A DNA stretch of 64,000 nt from Paraburkholderia ginsengisoli NBRC 100965 (GCF_000739735.1 NZ_BBJF01000004.1:372001-436000), one strand, 5' to 3'; shown: positions 52,081 to 62,017, counted from the first letter of the stretch. Translations and numbers: made by a program. Notes: generated by a model from the sequence alone, not told the origin.

Positions 52081-52452
52081 CTCAAGCACTTAGTCGGGAT
52101 CTCCAGGTGTTATCAACAGGGCTGTGAACAAAATCTGTGGATAACGGCTGCGCCTTCATTTGCCTGCGCACGACGCGTCCATCTGCACTGCCATTGCATC
52201 CGCCGACACCGCGCCTGACAAACCGATTTGCTTCAAGTACTTAGACGGCGCGCCCAAGAGTTATCAACAACTCTGTCAACAAAAATTGGGGATAACGTTG
52301 AGGCATCCCGACTGCTTCATCGCAAGCCCGAGCTCGCGTGCAACGCTCGTTGGTTCATTCGGTACCGCTGCCACAATTCCTAGTGCGTTCAACGTGTTAG
52401 CCCGCTTGTCAGATAGTTTTCAACAGGCTACTCAACACAAACTGGGGATAAC
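52081..52452. repeat. three ~66-bp repeats carrying DnaA-box-like pairs
   Basis: Units at 52081-52146, 52232-52297 and 52388-52452 share TTCAA-N3-TTAG at the left and end in GGATAAC. Each has a left box TTATCAACA, TTATCAACA or TTTTCAACA and a right reversed box TGTGGATAA or TGGGGATAA (TTATCCACA or TTATCCCCA read on the other strand). The spacing between units is about 150-157 bp. The rest of this 512-base non-coding stretch shows nothing else. Confidence 0.8.
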
Positions 52453-52481
52453 TTCGCCGCCGTCCGTACGGAATCCCAGGT

Positions 52482-54071
52482 TTAGTTTGACCTGCCCGCA
52501 TTCGCCGCCGACGTCGAGGACGCAGCAGCAGCCGCACTAGCCGTAGTAGCCGTAGTAGCCGCCGCCGCATCCACCGGCGGATTCCCCATCGCCTGAAAGA
52601 GCGCCGCCGTGTCCGTCAGACGCGCGCTCGTATAGCGGATCTCATCGAGCTGTGCGTTGCGAAACTGCTGCTCGCTCGAACGCGTCGACGAGATCGGCAG
52701 GGCGCCCAGCCGGTAGCGTCCCGACGTCTCTTCGAACACCCCCTGCGCCGAGCGCGCGGCCACGTTTGCCGCATCCAGCGCCTGCGCATCGTGCTCCAGC
52801 GCAGCGAGCGTATCGGCGACGTTCTGGAATGCGGCCAGCACCGTCTGCTTGTACTGCGAGACCGTGGCGTCGTAAGTGTGTTGCGCGGCACGCCGTTGCG
52901 CGAGCAGGGCGCCGCCATGAAACAGCGGTTGCGACAACGACGCGCCGATGCTCCAGATCGCCCCCGCGCCCGACAGCGCGACCGGCCAACTGAAGCCGCC
53001 TTGTCCCATCGACGCGCTCAGCGACAAACTCGGGAACATCTGCGCCGTCGCGACGCCGACGTCCGCCGCCGCTGCTTTCAATGCGGCGTCGGCGGCCTGG
53101 ATGTCCGGCCGCGAGCGCAGCAACTCCGACGGCACCACGACCGGCACCTGATCGGGCACGTGCAGCCGCGCGAGATCGAGGTCGTCCGGCGCCGCATCCG
53201 GCGTGCGGCCGAGCAGCACCGCCAACGCGTGACGCGTCGTCAGCCATTGCTGCTTGAGGCCCGGCAGGCTCGCCGACAGACTCGCGGCGCTCTGCTGCGC
53301 GCTCAACTGTTCGGCGTGCGAGACCGCGCCGAGCGCATAACGCCGCTGCGTGTCGCGCGCCTGGTCGTTGGCGAGCGTCACGAGCCGCTCGGTCGTGTCG
53401 ATCTGCGCATGCAGCGCGGCGCTGGTGATCGCCGCCGTGACGATGTTGGCGGCCAGCGCGCGGCGCGCGGCATCGAACTGATAGGCCTGCACGTTCACGC
53501 GCGCGGCGAGCGCCGCGTCGGCCAGACGCGCGGCGCCGAACAGGTCGAACGTGTAATGCGCCTGCAATTGACCGACGAACACGTTGTACAGAAACGTGTT
53601 GGGCCCGATCTCGGGGATCGCAAGCGCGCGATTGCGGGTCGCCTGGCCGCCCGCGTCGATGGTCGGCAACATCGAACTGCCGATCTGCGCGCGCAACTGC
53701 TCGCGCGCGGCGGCGAGACTTTTATCGGTGGCGGCGAGCGTCGGGCTGTTGCGCAAGCCTTCGTCGACCAGCGCGTCCAACGCGTCCGACTGATACAGCT
53801 TCCACCATTCGGGCACCGCCTGTGCGCCGACCACGAAATGCTGCGTGACGCCTTGCGCGGGCACTGTCTGAGTCGGCTGTGCTTCGGCACCGTAGTGCGC
53901 CGGCTGCGGCATCGCGGGCGGCTCGCCGTTCGGTCCGAACGAGCAGGCCGCGAGCGTGCTCGCGGCGACGGCGAGCGCGCCGAGCCGCGGGTAAGAAACG
54001 GAGCGAACGAAGCGCACGTCACGCACGTAACGCACGTATCGAACACAGCGTGAGAACGCGAAAGTAACCAT
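52482..54071 (-). CDS. NodT/TolC-type RND outer-membrane channel lipoprotein
   Basis: The 529-residue protein is an outer-membrane efflux factor with a lipoprotein signal: lipobox LAACSFGPN at about 41-44. Two outer-membrane-efflux domains follow (EWWKLYQSDALDALVDEGLR, then LLRSRPDIQAADAALKAAAA). The N-terminal run CVRYVRYVRDVRFVRSV is an unusual repeat before the hydrophobic stretch. The C-terminal tail is a low-complexity Ala/Thr/Ser run. It starts two bases after the pump stop, completing a tripartite pump. Confidence 0.88.
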   Translation of the reverse strand: MVTFAFSRCVRYVRYVRDVRFVRSVSYPRLGALAVAASTLAACSFGPNGEPPAMPQPAHYGAEAQPTQTVPAQGVTQHFVVGAQAVPEWWKLYQSDALDALVDEGLRNSPTLAATDKSLAAAREQLRAQIGSSMLPTIDAGGQATRNRALAIPEIGPNTFLYNVFVGQLQAHYTFDLFGAARLADAALAARVNVQAYQFDAARRALAANIVTAAITSAALHAQIDTTERLVTLANDQARDTQRRYALGAVSHAEQLSAQQSAASLSASLPGLKQQWLTTRHALAVLLGRTPDAAPDDLDLARLHVPDQVPVVVPSELLRSRPDIQAADAALKAAAADVGVATAQMFPSLSLSASMGQGGFSWPVALSGAGAIWSIGASLSQPLFHGGALLAQRRAAQHTYDATVSQYKQTVLAAFQNVADTLAALEHDAQALDAANVAARSAQGVFEETSGRYRLGALPISSTRSSEQQFRNAQLDEIRYTSARLTDTAALFQAMGNPPVDAAAATTATTASAAAAASSTSAANAGRSN

Positions 54072-54073
54072 GC

Positions 54074-57000
54074 TCAATTCCCCGTATGCGTCGCGCCGGA
54101 CGGCGTCTGCGGTTCGCGCTCGTCGCCACGCACTCTGAACGACGCGGCGTACAGCGCGGGCAGATAGAACAACGTGAGGATCGTCGCGCTGGTGATGCCG
54201 CCCATCAGCGCGGTCGCCATCGGGCCGAAGAAGTTCGAACGCAGGAGCGGAATCAGCGCGAGAACGGCAGCCGCGGCGGTCAGCGTGATCGGCCGGAAGC
54301 GCCGCACGGTCGCACCGACAATCGCATCGAAACGCTTGTGCCCCGACGCGATGTCCTGCTCGATCTGGTCCACCAGAATCACCGAGTTGCGCATGATGAT
54401 GCCGAACATCGCGATCACGCCGAGCATCGCGACGAAGCCGAACGGCTGGCCGAACAGCAGCAGCGTCAGCACCACGCCGATCAAACCGAGCGGCGCGGTC
54501 AGCACGACCATCAGCACGCGCGCGAAGCTCTGCAACTGGATCATCAGCAAGGTCAGCACCGCGATCACCATGATCGGAATCTGCGCGTTGATCGACGCCT
54601 GACCCTTGCCGCTTTCCTCGACCGAGCCGCCCACTTCGATCCGGTAGCCGACCGGCAGGGTCGCGCGAATCTGCGCGAGCGCGCGATCCACCGAGTGCGT
54701 GACGTCGATGCCTTGCGCACCAGGCGACACGTCGGACTGCACGGTGATGGTCGGCTGACGGTCGCGCTCCCAGATCACGCCGTACTCCAGATCGTTGCTC
54801 AGATGGCCGAGCGTGCCGAGCGGCACCGGGCCGTTCGGCGTGGGCATCGCGAGCGCCACGAGTTGCGACGGGTCGACGCGTTCCGCGCGCGGCGCACGCA
54901 GATCCACGCTGATCAGCTTGTCGCGTTCGCGATACTGCGTGACGGTGTAGCCGGAGAGTGTCATCGCGAGGAAGCTCGAAATGTCTTCGGAGCTTACGCC
55001 CAGTTCGCGTGCGCGCTTCTGGTCGACTTCGAAACGTACCGAGCGTTCGGCGGGTTCGTCCCAATCGAACTGGACGTTGCTCGTGCCACGGTCGGCGCGC
55101 ATCGTGGCGGCGACGCGCTCGGCGATCGAGCGCACGGTCGCGATGTCGTCGCCGCTCACGCGGAACTGCACCGGATAGCCGACCGGCGGCCCGTTTTCGA
55201 GGCGTGACAGGCGCGTGCGAATCGCGGGGAAGTGGTCGCGCAATTGCGGTTCGAGCCATTGCGCGAGCTTCTCGCGATCCTTCACCGACTTCGCAGTGAT
55301 CACGAACTGCGCGAAATTGGGCTGCGGCAATTGCTGATCGAGCGGCAGATAGAAACGCGGCGCGCCGGTGCCGACGAAGCTCACCGTGTGATCGATTTCA
55401 GGGCGTCCCACCAGCGTCTTTTCGAGCCGCTGGGCCTGGCGCAACGTCGCTTCGAACGACGCGCCTTCGGGCAGGCGCACATCCACGAGCAACTCGGGCC
55501 GGTCCGAACTCGGGAAGAACTGTTGCGGCACCAGCGTGAAGCTCGCCATTGCCACCACGAACAGCACGACGGTGATCGCCAGCACGATGAAACGCCGCTC
55601 GATACACCAGCCGATCCAGCCACGCAGGCGCTTGTAGAAGCGCGTGTCGTAGATATCGTGCTCGTGGTCCTCCGCTTCGTGCGCCTGACGTTTGCGCTCG
55701 GGCAGCAGGTGATAGCCGAGCAGCGGAATCAGCACGACCGCCGCGAGCCACGACGCGATCAGCGCGATCGCCGACACTTCGAAGATCGAGCGTGTGTACT
55801 CGCCGGTGCTCGATTTTGCCAGCGCGATCGGCAGGAAACCGGACACGGTCACGAGCGTACCGGTAAGCATCGGAAACGCGGTGCTGGTGTATGCGAAGGC
55901 CGCCGCGCGCGTGCGGTTCCAGCCTTGCTCCAGCTTCACCGACATCATCTCGACAGCGATGATCGCGTCGTCGACCAGCAGTCCCAACGCGAGCACCAGT
56001 GTGCCGAGCGACACCTTGTGCAAGCCGATATCGAACAGATACATGCACAGCGCGGTGACGGCGAGCACCACCGGGATCGAGATCACGACCACCATGCCGG
56101 TGCGCACGCCGAGCGACACGAGACTCACCACCAGCACGATCGCGACGGCTTCGGCGACCGCTTCGAGGAAGTCGTCGACCGACCGCGCGACCGCGTGCGG
56201 CATGCTCGACACTTCGGCCAGTTGCAGACCGGCCGGGAGTGCCTTGCGCAGTTGTGCCATCTGTTGATCGAGCGCCTTGCCGAGGCGGATCACGTCGCCG
56301 CCAGGCTGCATCGTCACGCCGATGCCGAGCACCGCCTTGCCGCCGAAGCGCATCTGCGTGACGACCGGATCGTCGTAGCCGCGCTTGATCGTCGCGATAT
56401 CGCCGAGACGGAACGTGCGGTTGTTGACGCGGATCAGCGTGTCGGCGAGCGCCGCGACGTCCTTGAACTGGCCGCTCGGACGCACGAACACGCGGTCGTC
56501 GGCAGTGGTCAGCGTGCCTGCCGGCGACACGCTGTTCTGCGCGTTGATCGCCTGGGCGAGTTGCTGCGGCGAGATGCCCAGACGCGTGAGCTGCGTGTTG
56601 GCGATTTCGATGTAGATGTGCTGATCGGGGTCGCCGAAGTAGTCGACCTTGGCGACGCCCGGCACGCGCAGCAGCACCGTGCGCAACTGGTCCGCGTAAT
56701 CGTGCAGTTGCGCGGCGGAAAAGCCGTCGCCTTCGAGCGTGTAGATATTGGTGTAGACGTCGCCGAATTCGTCGTTGAAGAACGGGCCCTGGATGCCTTG
56801 AGGCAAGGTCGCCGCGATGTCGCCGACTTTCTTGCGCACCTGATACCAGGTCTCGGGCACCTGACTGACGGGCGCCGAGTCCTTCATCGAGAAGAACATC
56901 AGCGACTCGCCGGGGCGCGAGTAGCTGCGGATGAAATCGACGTACGGCGTCTCCTGCAATTTGCGGCCGATGCGGTCCGTCACCTGTTCCTGCACCTGGC

Positions 57001-57202
57001 GCGCGGTTGCGCCGGGCCAGAAGGTGCGGATCACCATCACGCGGAACGTGAACGGCGGGTCTTCGGATTGCGCGAGCCGCGTATAGGCGAGGATGCCGAA
57101 CGCGGTGGCGAGCGCAATCAGGAAAACGACCAGCGCCTGATGACGCAGCGCCCACGCGGACAGGTTGAAGCGTCCTTCTTCGTGTTCATGGGCGGTGCTC
57201 AT
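54074..57202 (-). CDS. RND efflux pump inner-membrane transporter (HAE1-like)
   Basis: The 1042-residue protein is a resistance-nodulation-division transporter with about twelve membrane helices and two large periplasmic loops. It has the proton-relay region of helix 4 (LALGLLVDDAIIAVEMMSVK) with the paired Asp, and LTGTLVTVSGFLPIALAK. It exports hydrophobic or toxic compounds using the proton gradient. It overlaps the adaptor gene by four bases. The substrate is unknown. Confidence 0.93.
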   Translation of the reverse strand: MSTAHEHEEGRFNLSAWALRHQALVVFLIALATAFGILAYTRLAQSEDPPFTFRVMVIRTFWPGATARQVQEQVTDRIGRKLQETPYVDFIRSYSRPGESLMFFSMKDSAPVSQVPETWYQVRKKVGDIAATLPQGIQGPFFNDEFGDVYTNIYTLEGDGFSAAQLHDYADQLRTVLLRVPGVAKVDYFGDPDQHIYIEIANTQLTRLGISPQQLAQAINAQNSVSPAGTLTTADDRVFVRPSGQFKDVAALADTLIRVNNRTFRLGDIATIKRGYDDPVVTQMRFGGKAVLGIGVTMQPGGDVIRLGKALDQQMAQLRKALPAGLQLAEVSSMPHAVARSVDDFLEAVAEAVAIVLVVSLVSLGVRTGMVVVISIPVVLAVTALCMYLFDIGLHKVSLGTLVLALGLLVDDAIIAVEMMSVKLEQGWNRTRAAAFAYTSTAFPMLTGTLVTVSGFLPIALAKSSTGEYTRSIFEVSAIALIASWLAAVVLIPLLGYHLLPERKRQAHEAEDHEHDIYDTRFYKRLRGWIGWCIERRFIVLAITVVLFVVAMASFTLVPQQFFPSSDRPELLVDVRLPEGASFEATLRQAQRLEKTLVGRPEIDHTVSFVGTGAPRFYLPLDQQLPQPNFAQFVITAKSVKDREKLAQWLEPQLRDHFPAIRTRLSRLENGPPVGYPVQFRVSGDDIATVRSIAERVAATMRADRGTSNVQFDWDEPAERSVRFEVDQKRARELGVSSEDISSFLAMTLSGYTVTQYRERDKLISVDLRAPRAERVDPSQLVALAMPTPNGPVPLGTLGHLSNDLEYGVIWERDRQPTITVQSDVSPGAQGIDVTHSVDRALAQIRATLPVGYRIEVGGSVEESGKGQASINAQIPIMVIAVLTLLMIQLQSFARVLMVVLTAPLGLIGVVLTLLLFGQPFGFVAMLGVIAMFGIIMRNSVILVDQIEQDIASGHKRFDAIVGATVRRFRPITLTAAAAVLALIPLLRSNFFGPMATALMGGITSATILTLFYLPALYAASFRVRGDEREPQTPSGATHTGN

Positions 57203-58404
57203 GAAGCGAAGTCCTCGGGATGCAGCGGCGGGATCACGCGGACCTTCTCGCCGGCGGTCACGGTGTGCACGCCTTGCAGCACGACGCGTTCACCGTCCTT
57301 GAGCCCCTGGCCGATCACGATCGTGCGCTCGTTGTAGCGTGTCACGGTGACACGGCGCAATTCGAGCGCGTCGTCCCCGCCGCGCACGACCCACACGGCC
57401 GGCTCGCGGCCTTCGTGGAACAGCGCGGTAACGGGCAGCGTGAACAGGCCGTTCTGTTGCGCCGTGCCGTTCGCCAGCGGTGACGTAAGCGGTGCAAGCG
57501 GTGCGATGTCGGCGGTCATGCCGAGGCGCACGTCGGGGCCGGGATTGTCGAGCGTGAGCCGTGCGCGCCAGGTGCGGCTTTGCGCGTCGGCGGCGGGCGA
57601 CAGTTCGCGCACGCGCGCTGTGAACTTGCGCCCCGGCAGCGCGGCGAGCGTGACGTTCGCGCGTTGGCCGACCGCGAATCCCGCGAGCGAGCTTTCCGGC
57701 ACGTCGCACAGCACATCGATGTCGCCGCTCCACGCGAGGTTATAGACGGGCTGGCCGGCAGTCACGTTCTGTCCGGTGTCGGCCTGTTCCGCCGTGATCA
57801 CGCCGGCATGTCCGGCGATCAGCGTGGTGTACTGCAACTGGTTCTTCGACAGCGCCGCCTGCTGCGCGGCCTGATCGCGCTGCGCAAGCGCGGACGCATA
57901 CGCATTGGTGGTCTGTTCGAGCTGCGCGGGGGCAATCAGGTTTTCCTTCGCCTGCGCCTGGTCGCGATCGAGTTGCTGCTTCGCGAACACGAGGCTGTGC
58001 TGCGCGGCGTCGAGTTGCGCCTGCGCACTGGCCGCGCTCTTCTGGGCGTCCGCCGGATCGAGCAGGGCGACGATCTGCCCGTTCTTCACGACGTCGCCAA
58101 GCCGCACCCGCCGCTCGATGATCTTGCCGCCGACGCGAAACGACAGCGGTGTCGAATAGCGCGATTGCACTTCGCCGGGCAGCGACGCGGCCGGCATCGC
58201 GCTGCCGTCCGCATGCACGGCGACGGCCACCACGGGACGCGGCGCGGGGGCCGCCGCTTCTTTCTTCGAGCAAGCGGCCAGCGCGAGCACGGCGGCCAGC
58301 GCGCCGGCCAATGCCACGGCGCGGGCCGTGCGGGCTGCGCGACGCATGGGCCGGGGGGACTGCGGACGCATCGTCGACGATGCGGGAGGACCGGGACGCT
58401 TCAC
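57199..58404 (-). CDS. RND efflux periplasmic adaptor lipoprotein
   Basis: The 401-residue adaptor has a lipobox (LAACSKKE), a biotinyl-lipoyl-like region (SFRVGGKIIERRVRLGDVVK), an alpha-helical hairpin (SAQAQLDAAQHSLVFAKQQL) and a beta-barrel (AGITAEQ-type) domain. It links the pump to the NodT channel. GTG 58404 is preferred for a GGGGT site; ATG 58371 and a longer ATG at 58485 are also in frame. The gene is divergent from the TetR gene. Confidence 0.9.
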   Translation of the reverse strand: MKRPGPPASSTMRPQSPRPMRRAARTARAVALAGALAAVLALAACSKKEAAAPAPRPVVAVAVHADGSAMPAASLPGEVQSRYSTPLSFRVGGKIIERRVRLGDVVKNGQIVALLDPADAQKSAASAQAQLDAAQHSLVFAKQQLDRDQAQAKENLIAPAQLEQTTNAYASALAQRDQAAQQAALSKNQLQYTTLIAGHAGVITAEQADTGQNVTAGQPVYNLAWSGDIDVLCDVPESSLAGFAVGQRANVTLAALPGRKFTARVRELSPAADAQSRTWRARLTLDNPGPDVRLGMTADIAPLAPLTSPLANGTAQQNGLFTLPVTALFHEGREPAVWVVRGGDDALELRRVTVTRYNERTIVIGQGLKDGERVVLQGVHTVTAGEKVRVIPPLHPEDFAS

Positions 58405-58519
58405 AATTACCCCAACAGGAGACAGCGAACGAACACGGCAAGCCGCAGCGGCCCGCCAGCGGAGACACGCAGTCCGTTTATGCAACTGGCATGCGCATCT
58501 GACTTCGAATGGTGTCGTG

Positions 58520-58547
58520 CATTCTAATACACACCTGTATTTGAATG
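58520..58547. promoter_or_regulatory. 28-bp near-perfect operator between the pump and tetR genes
   Basis: CATTCTAATAC and GTATTTGAATG form an inverted repeat (10 of 11 pairs match) with a six-base spacer, centred between the divergent starts. It is the expected form of a TetR/AcrR operator. Confidence 0.8.
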
Positions 58548-58589
58548 TGAGAGTGAATTTGAATTCTTTTAGGTGCTAGACTGGCGCCC

Positions 58590-59207
58590 ATGAAACGGCA
58601 ACGACTGACACGCGAGCAAAGCAAGGACCAGACGCGCGAGCGCCTGCTCGACGCTGCGCAGGCGATTTTTATGAAGAAGGGTTTTGTCGCGGCGAGCGTC
58701 GAAGACATCGCGGTGGCGGCGGGCTATACGCGCGGCGCGTTCTATTCGAATTTCCGCAGCAAGAGCGAGCTGTTTCTCGAACTGTTGCGGCGCGATCACG
58801 AAACGATGCAGGCGGGCTTGCAGGCCATCTTCGCAAGCGCGGCCTCGCGCGAGGAGATGGAAGCGCGCGTGCTGAGTTACTACAGCACTTTGCATCGCGA
58901 GAACAAGTGCTTCCTGCTATGGGTCGAGGCGAAGCTGCTCGCGGTGCGCGACGGGCGCTTCCGGCTGCGTTTCAATGCATTCATGCACGAGAAGCTCGAA
59001 CAGTTGAGCGCGTACATCCGCGAGTTTTCGGCGCGCGTCGGCACGCCGATGCTGATGGAGCCAGAGGCGCTGGCAATCGGTTTGATGGGTTTGTGCGACG
59101 GCGTGCAGTTCTTTTACACGGTCGATCCGCAGAACGTGCCGACGGAGATGGCCGAAGCAGTGCTGGCGGGATTTTTCTCTCGCGTGGTGTTCGGGCGCGA
59201 CGCATGA
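58590..59207 (+). CDS. TetR/AcrR-family repressor of the RND pump
   Basis: The 205-residue protein has an AcrR-type helix-turn-helix (AASVEDIAVAAGYTRGAFYS, NFRSKSELFLELLRR) and a C-terminal ligand-binding helical domain. Divergent orientation and the operator at 58520-58547 make it the local repressor of the efflux operon. The inducer is unknown. Confidence 0.9.
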   Translation: MKRQRLTREQSKDQTRERLLDAAQAIFMKKGFVAASVEDIAVAAGYTRGAFYSNFRSKSELFLELLRRDHETMQAGLQAIFASAASREEMEARVLSYYSTLHRENKCFLLWVEAKLLAVRDGRFRLRFNAFMHEKLEQLSAYIREFSARVGTPMLMEPEALAIGLMGLCDGVQFFYTVDPQNVPTEMAEAVLAGFFSRVVFGRDA

Positions 59208-59375
59208 GCCGAGCGGCTCGCGTGGGATGGGAGTTGAAGCAGCAAGGAAGGAGGGCCGCCGAGAGAAAGTGCTACGCGACCCGAGCTGCTAACAAGCCGC
59301 AAGCTGCGCGCGTAGCCAGGGCGCTTCAAAATGCGGCTGCATGCCTGCGCAGCGCGCCGGATGCAGCCGATCAGA

Positions 59376-59588
59376 TCAGTTGTTCGGCAACGGTGCGCAG
59401 ACGTCGGCGTCCGGCGCGGCGCAGGCGAACGAGTATTCGCCGCTGTAGCGCAGGACTTCCGCACCGGCGTGCAAAACGACTTTGATGTCTGGGCAGCGCT
59501 CGTAGGCGATGAACGCCGAGCAGGCCGCGGCGGACCAGCAGACCAGTGAAAACGCGATTTTTTCGAAGAGCTGAAAACGTTGTGGCAT
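59376..59588 (-). CDS. small membrane/exported protein
   Basis: The 70-residue protein has a hydrophobic N-terminal segment (FEKIAFSLVCWSAAACSAFI) and four or so Cys in total (including ERC, FAC, DVC). AAAGGAAATTACCGCT precedes ATG 59588, with good spacing. The pattern suggests an exported disulphide-bonded protein. No family is recognised. Confidence 0.55.
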   Translation of the reverse strand: MPQRFQLFEKIAFSLVCWSAAACSAFIAYERCPDIKVVLHAGAEVLRYSGEYSFACAAPDADVCAPLPNN

Positions 59589-59843
59589 AGCGGTAATTTC
59601 CTTTCGGCCGCTATGGTACCAGCATCCTAGGGTTTATACCTAGTCGAAATCCGCAACACTCGTCGCAACAGTGACGCGAAAGCCTCGTCAATCTGTCTGG
59701 AATGTCATCTTCAGGTCAGGGTTGGGACATGATCGGATCGATACAATCGGATCGTTGGGCAAACCTGCGCGAGCCTTGCCGCGCGGGTCTTCAAAGGCGG
59801 CGAGGTTGCGCCGGCCCGGCTTTACCGAGGCAGGAGTCGTCCC

Positions 59844-60896
59844 ATGAATCAACTGCAATCGATGCGCGTGTTCGTCAAAGTGGCGGACCTCGGCAGTTTC
59901 GTCGGCGCGGCGGGCGCGCTGGACCTGTCCACCGCGGTGGTCACGCGGCACGTGGCCGACCTGGAAGCGCGTCTCGGCACGCGGCTGCTCAACCGCACCA
60001 CGCGCCGGCTGTCGCTGACCGAGTCGGGCACCACCTACCTGGAACGCGTGCGCCACATTCTCGACGACCTCGAAGGCGTCGAGCAAATGGTGGTCGCGCG
60101 CAATCACGAGCCGGTCGGCACCTTGCGTATCGTCGCGCCGGTGGTGTTCGGGCTGCACAGCCTCGCGCCGGCGGTGCAGTCGTACGCGGCGCGCTATCCG
60201 GACGTCGTGCCGGATGTCACGCTCGCGGATCGCCAGGTCGATCTGGTCGAGGAGGGCTTCGACGTCGGCATCATGGTCGCGCGGCACATGCGCACTGCGA
60301 GCATCGTCACGCGACGCCTGACGACCGGCTACATGACGGTCTGCGCGACGCCCGCGTATCTGGCGCAGCACGGCACGCCGACGCGTCCCGTGCATCTGCT
60401 GAAGCACCCGTGCCTGAGCCGGCCGGCCGAGCACGGCGGCGAGGAACGTGTGTTCACCGGACCGGAAGGCGAGGTTCGAGTGCGGCCGGTCAACGCGATC
60501 GCCGCGAACAACACCGAGATGCTGCGGCAGTTCGCGTTGCTGGGGATGGGGGTGGCGATCCTGCCGAGCTATCTGATCGGCCGTGATCTGGCGTCCGGGC
60601 GGCTCGTGCCCTTGCTCGGCGATTACCGTTTGCCGCAGATCGAGATCACGATTGCGTATCCGAGCCGCCAGCATCTGCCGGCGAAGGTGCGTACTTTCAT
60701 CGATCACCTCGTCGCGCATTTCCAGCAGGCTGAGGAGCCTGCTCGCGATACGCGGATCGTGGCGGTGGCGAACTCCGTCGCGGATGCGCTCGCCGAGGCG
60801 GGTGATCTGGCGGTGGCGGCCGCGCAGCGCGGTGTGACGCGTCGGGCGCCCAGGACGTCTCGGGCGCGGACGGTCGCGTCGCCGCAGGTTGGATGA
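59844..60896 (+). CDS. LysR-type regulator with long C-terminal tail
   Basis: The 350-residue protein has the LysR helix-turn-helix (FVGAAGALDLSTAVVTRHVA, LEARLGTRLLNRTTRR) and effector domain. About 50 residues beyond the usual end (from residue 300) are Ala/Arg-rich and probably unstructured. The neighbouring genes are not an evident target. The ATG has AGGCAGGAG-type bases upstream. Confidence 0.85.
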   Translation: MNQLQSMRVFVKVADLGSFVGAAGALDLSTAVVTRHVADLEARLGTRLLNRTTRRLSLTESGTTYLERVRHILDDLEGVEQMVVARNHEPVGTLRIVAPVVFGLHSLAPAVQSYAARYPDVVPDVTLADRQVDLVEEGFDVGIMVARHMRTASIVTRRLTTGYMTVCATPAYLAQHGTPTRPVHLLKHPCLSRPAEHGGEERVFTGPEGEVRVRPVNAIAANNTEMLRQFALLGMGVAILPSYLIGRDLASGRLVPLLGDYRLPQIEITIAYPSRQHLPAKVRTFIDHLVAHFQQAEEPARDTRIVAVANSVADALAEAGDLAVAAAQRGVTRRAPRTSRARTVASPQVG

Positions 60897-61056
60897 GGAT
60901 CGCAGGAGAGGCACCGGGCGAGCCGGCGTTTGCTGGGTCACCCGGGGTTTGGAGTGTGCGGGGAAGCTGGCGAGATGCGCCAGTTGACTCCAACGAGCGA
61001 AGGGCGATGAAATCCCGCCGCCCTTTTTGCCCGGCCGCTTGCTTGCTTGCGCTACG

Positions 61057-61287
61057 CTAAGAGCCCAGCCCGGGCCCGTAATTGCCGCTAATCAAACGCG
61101 TCACGGACGCAATGTCCGTGTAATCCTGTTCCGGCATTCCGTCGAGCATCGACAGGACTTCGTTGCTCGCGCCGGCTTCGCGTGCGGCGTCGACCAGCGC
61201 GTCCTTGTTGGTCGGGAAATGGACTTCGCTCAGAAGATCGGCGATCTGCAGGTCGATCGATTCGCCGGGAATAGCCGAGGCAGTCAT
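61057..61287 (-). CDS. DUF2795-family small protein
   Basis: The 76-residue protein resembles the DUF2795 family: IADLLSEVHFPTNKDALVDA, then LSMLDGMPEQDYTDIASVTR. These are small acidic helical proteins of unknown function common in Burkholderiales. The start is ATG 61287 with GGAG upstream. It lies alone between the LysR gene and a short unannotated stretch. Confidence 0.75.
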   Translation of the reverse strand: MTASAIPGESIDLQIADLLSEVHFPTNKDALVDAAREAGASNEVLSMLDGMPEQDYTDIASVTRLISGNYGPGLGS

Positions 61288-61540
61288 GCATATGCTCCTG
61301 TGGGTACGCGATTGAAATCAGTGATTGGCCGCTAGTGGCGCGGAAGCAGGCGGGCCAGGCGAACGTCGGGAGGCGTGACCTTGTCATGAGCTTGAGTTGC
61401 CACACACACCACAGCTCGCTCACGGAGTCGCCAGAGTCACCGCACAGGCTCGGAAGGCGGCAGCGCCACGCAAACACGCAACGAGGCGGCAATAGGCAAC
61501 GCAACAAGCAACGCAGCCGACCATCAGAACACAACCCGGG

Positions 61541-61795
61541 TCAGGTCTGCAATTGCTCGTTCTTCCCCATGACACTGCGATCGAGATGTCGCGACTTCGG
61601 CAGCGCGATGTGCTGCCATTGTTGCGGCCGGTTATCGTCCGTAGCGGCGACGTCCGGCGCCGCGGGGGCGACCGGCGCGGCGTTGGCGCGTTCGGCAAGA
61701 CTATTCGCATTCGTGCTGTCGACGGCGGTGTGAACCGGAGCGGCAAAACACGAAGCGGACAGCGTCACCATGGTCAACAGTGTCGAGGTTTTCAT
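61541..61795 (-). CDS. small exported protein of unknown function
   Basis: The 84-residue protein has a signal peptide (MKTSTLLTMVTLSASCFAAP) followed by an Ala/Asp-rich mature part. ATG 61795 has a full AGGAGGT site 7 bases upstream, which fixes the start; the in-frame extension to 61873 lacks this. No family is recognised. Confidence 0.65.
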   Translation of the reverse strand: MKTSTLLTMVTLSASCFAAPVHTAVDSTNANSLAERANAAPVAPAAPDVAATDDNRPQQWQHIALPKSRHLDRSVMGKNEQLQT

Positions 61796-62017
61796 CGCCC
61801 GACCTCCTAAGCTCATGCGGCGCTGACAGTTAAGCAAAGGCTGTGCCGTCCCCGCGTCGAAAGGAGGGCGCAAGCTACACGCGGCGTTGCGATGCGCGAC
61901 CCGCGCCCATCTACCATCTTAGATGGCAAATAATGCAACGCGCGCCACATTTGCGACAAAACCGAATTGCTGACCGCATGCAGATGATGACACGAAGACG
62001 GCGCTTCAAAGCTCCGC

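Noticed and set aside
54072..55259. Fusion of the NodT frame with a long upstream frame inside the RND gene
   Set aside because: The upstream half is antiparallel-free shadow coding of the pump gene and the true start with lipobox is at 54071.
55232..57337. 701-codon plus-strand open frame opposite the RND gene
   Set aside because: Composition (His/Arg/Asp-rich) is typical of antisense shadows of GC-rich genes.
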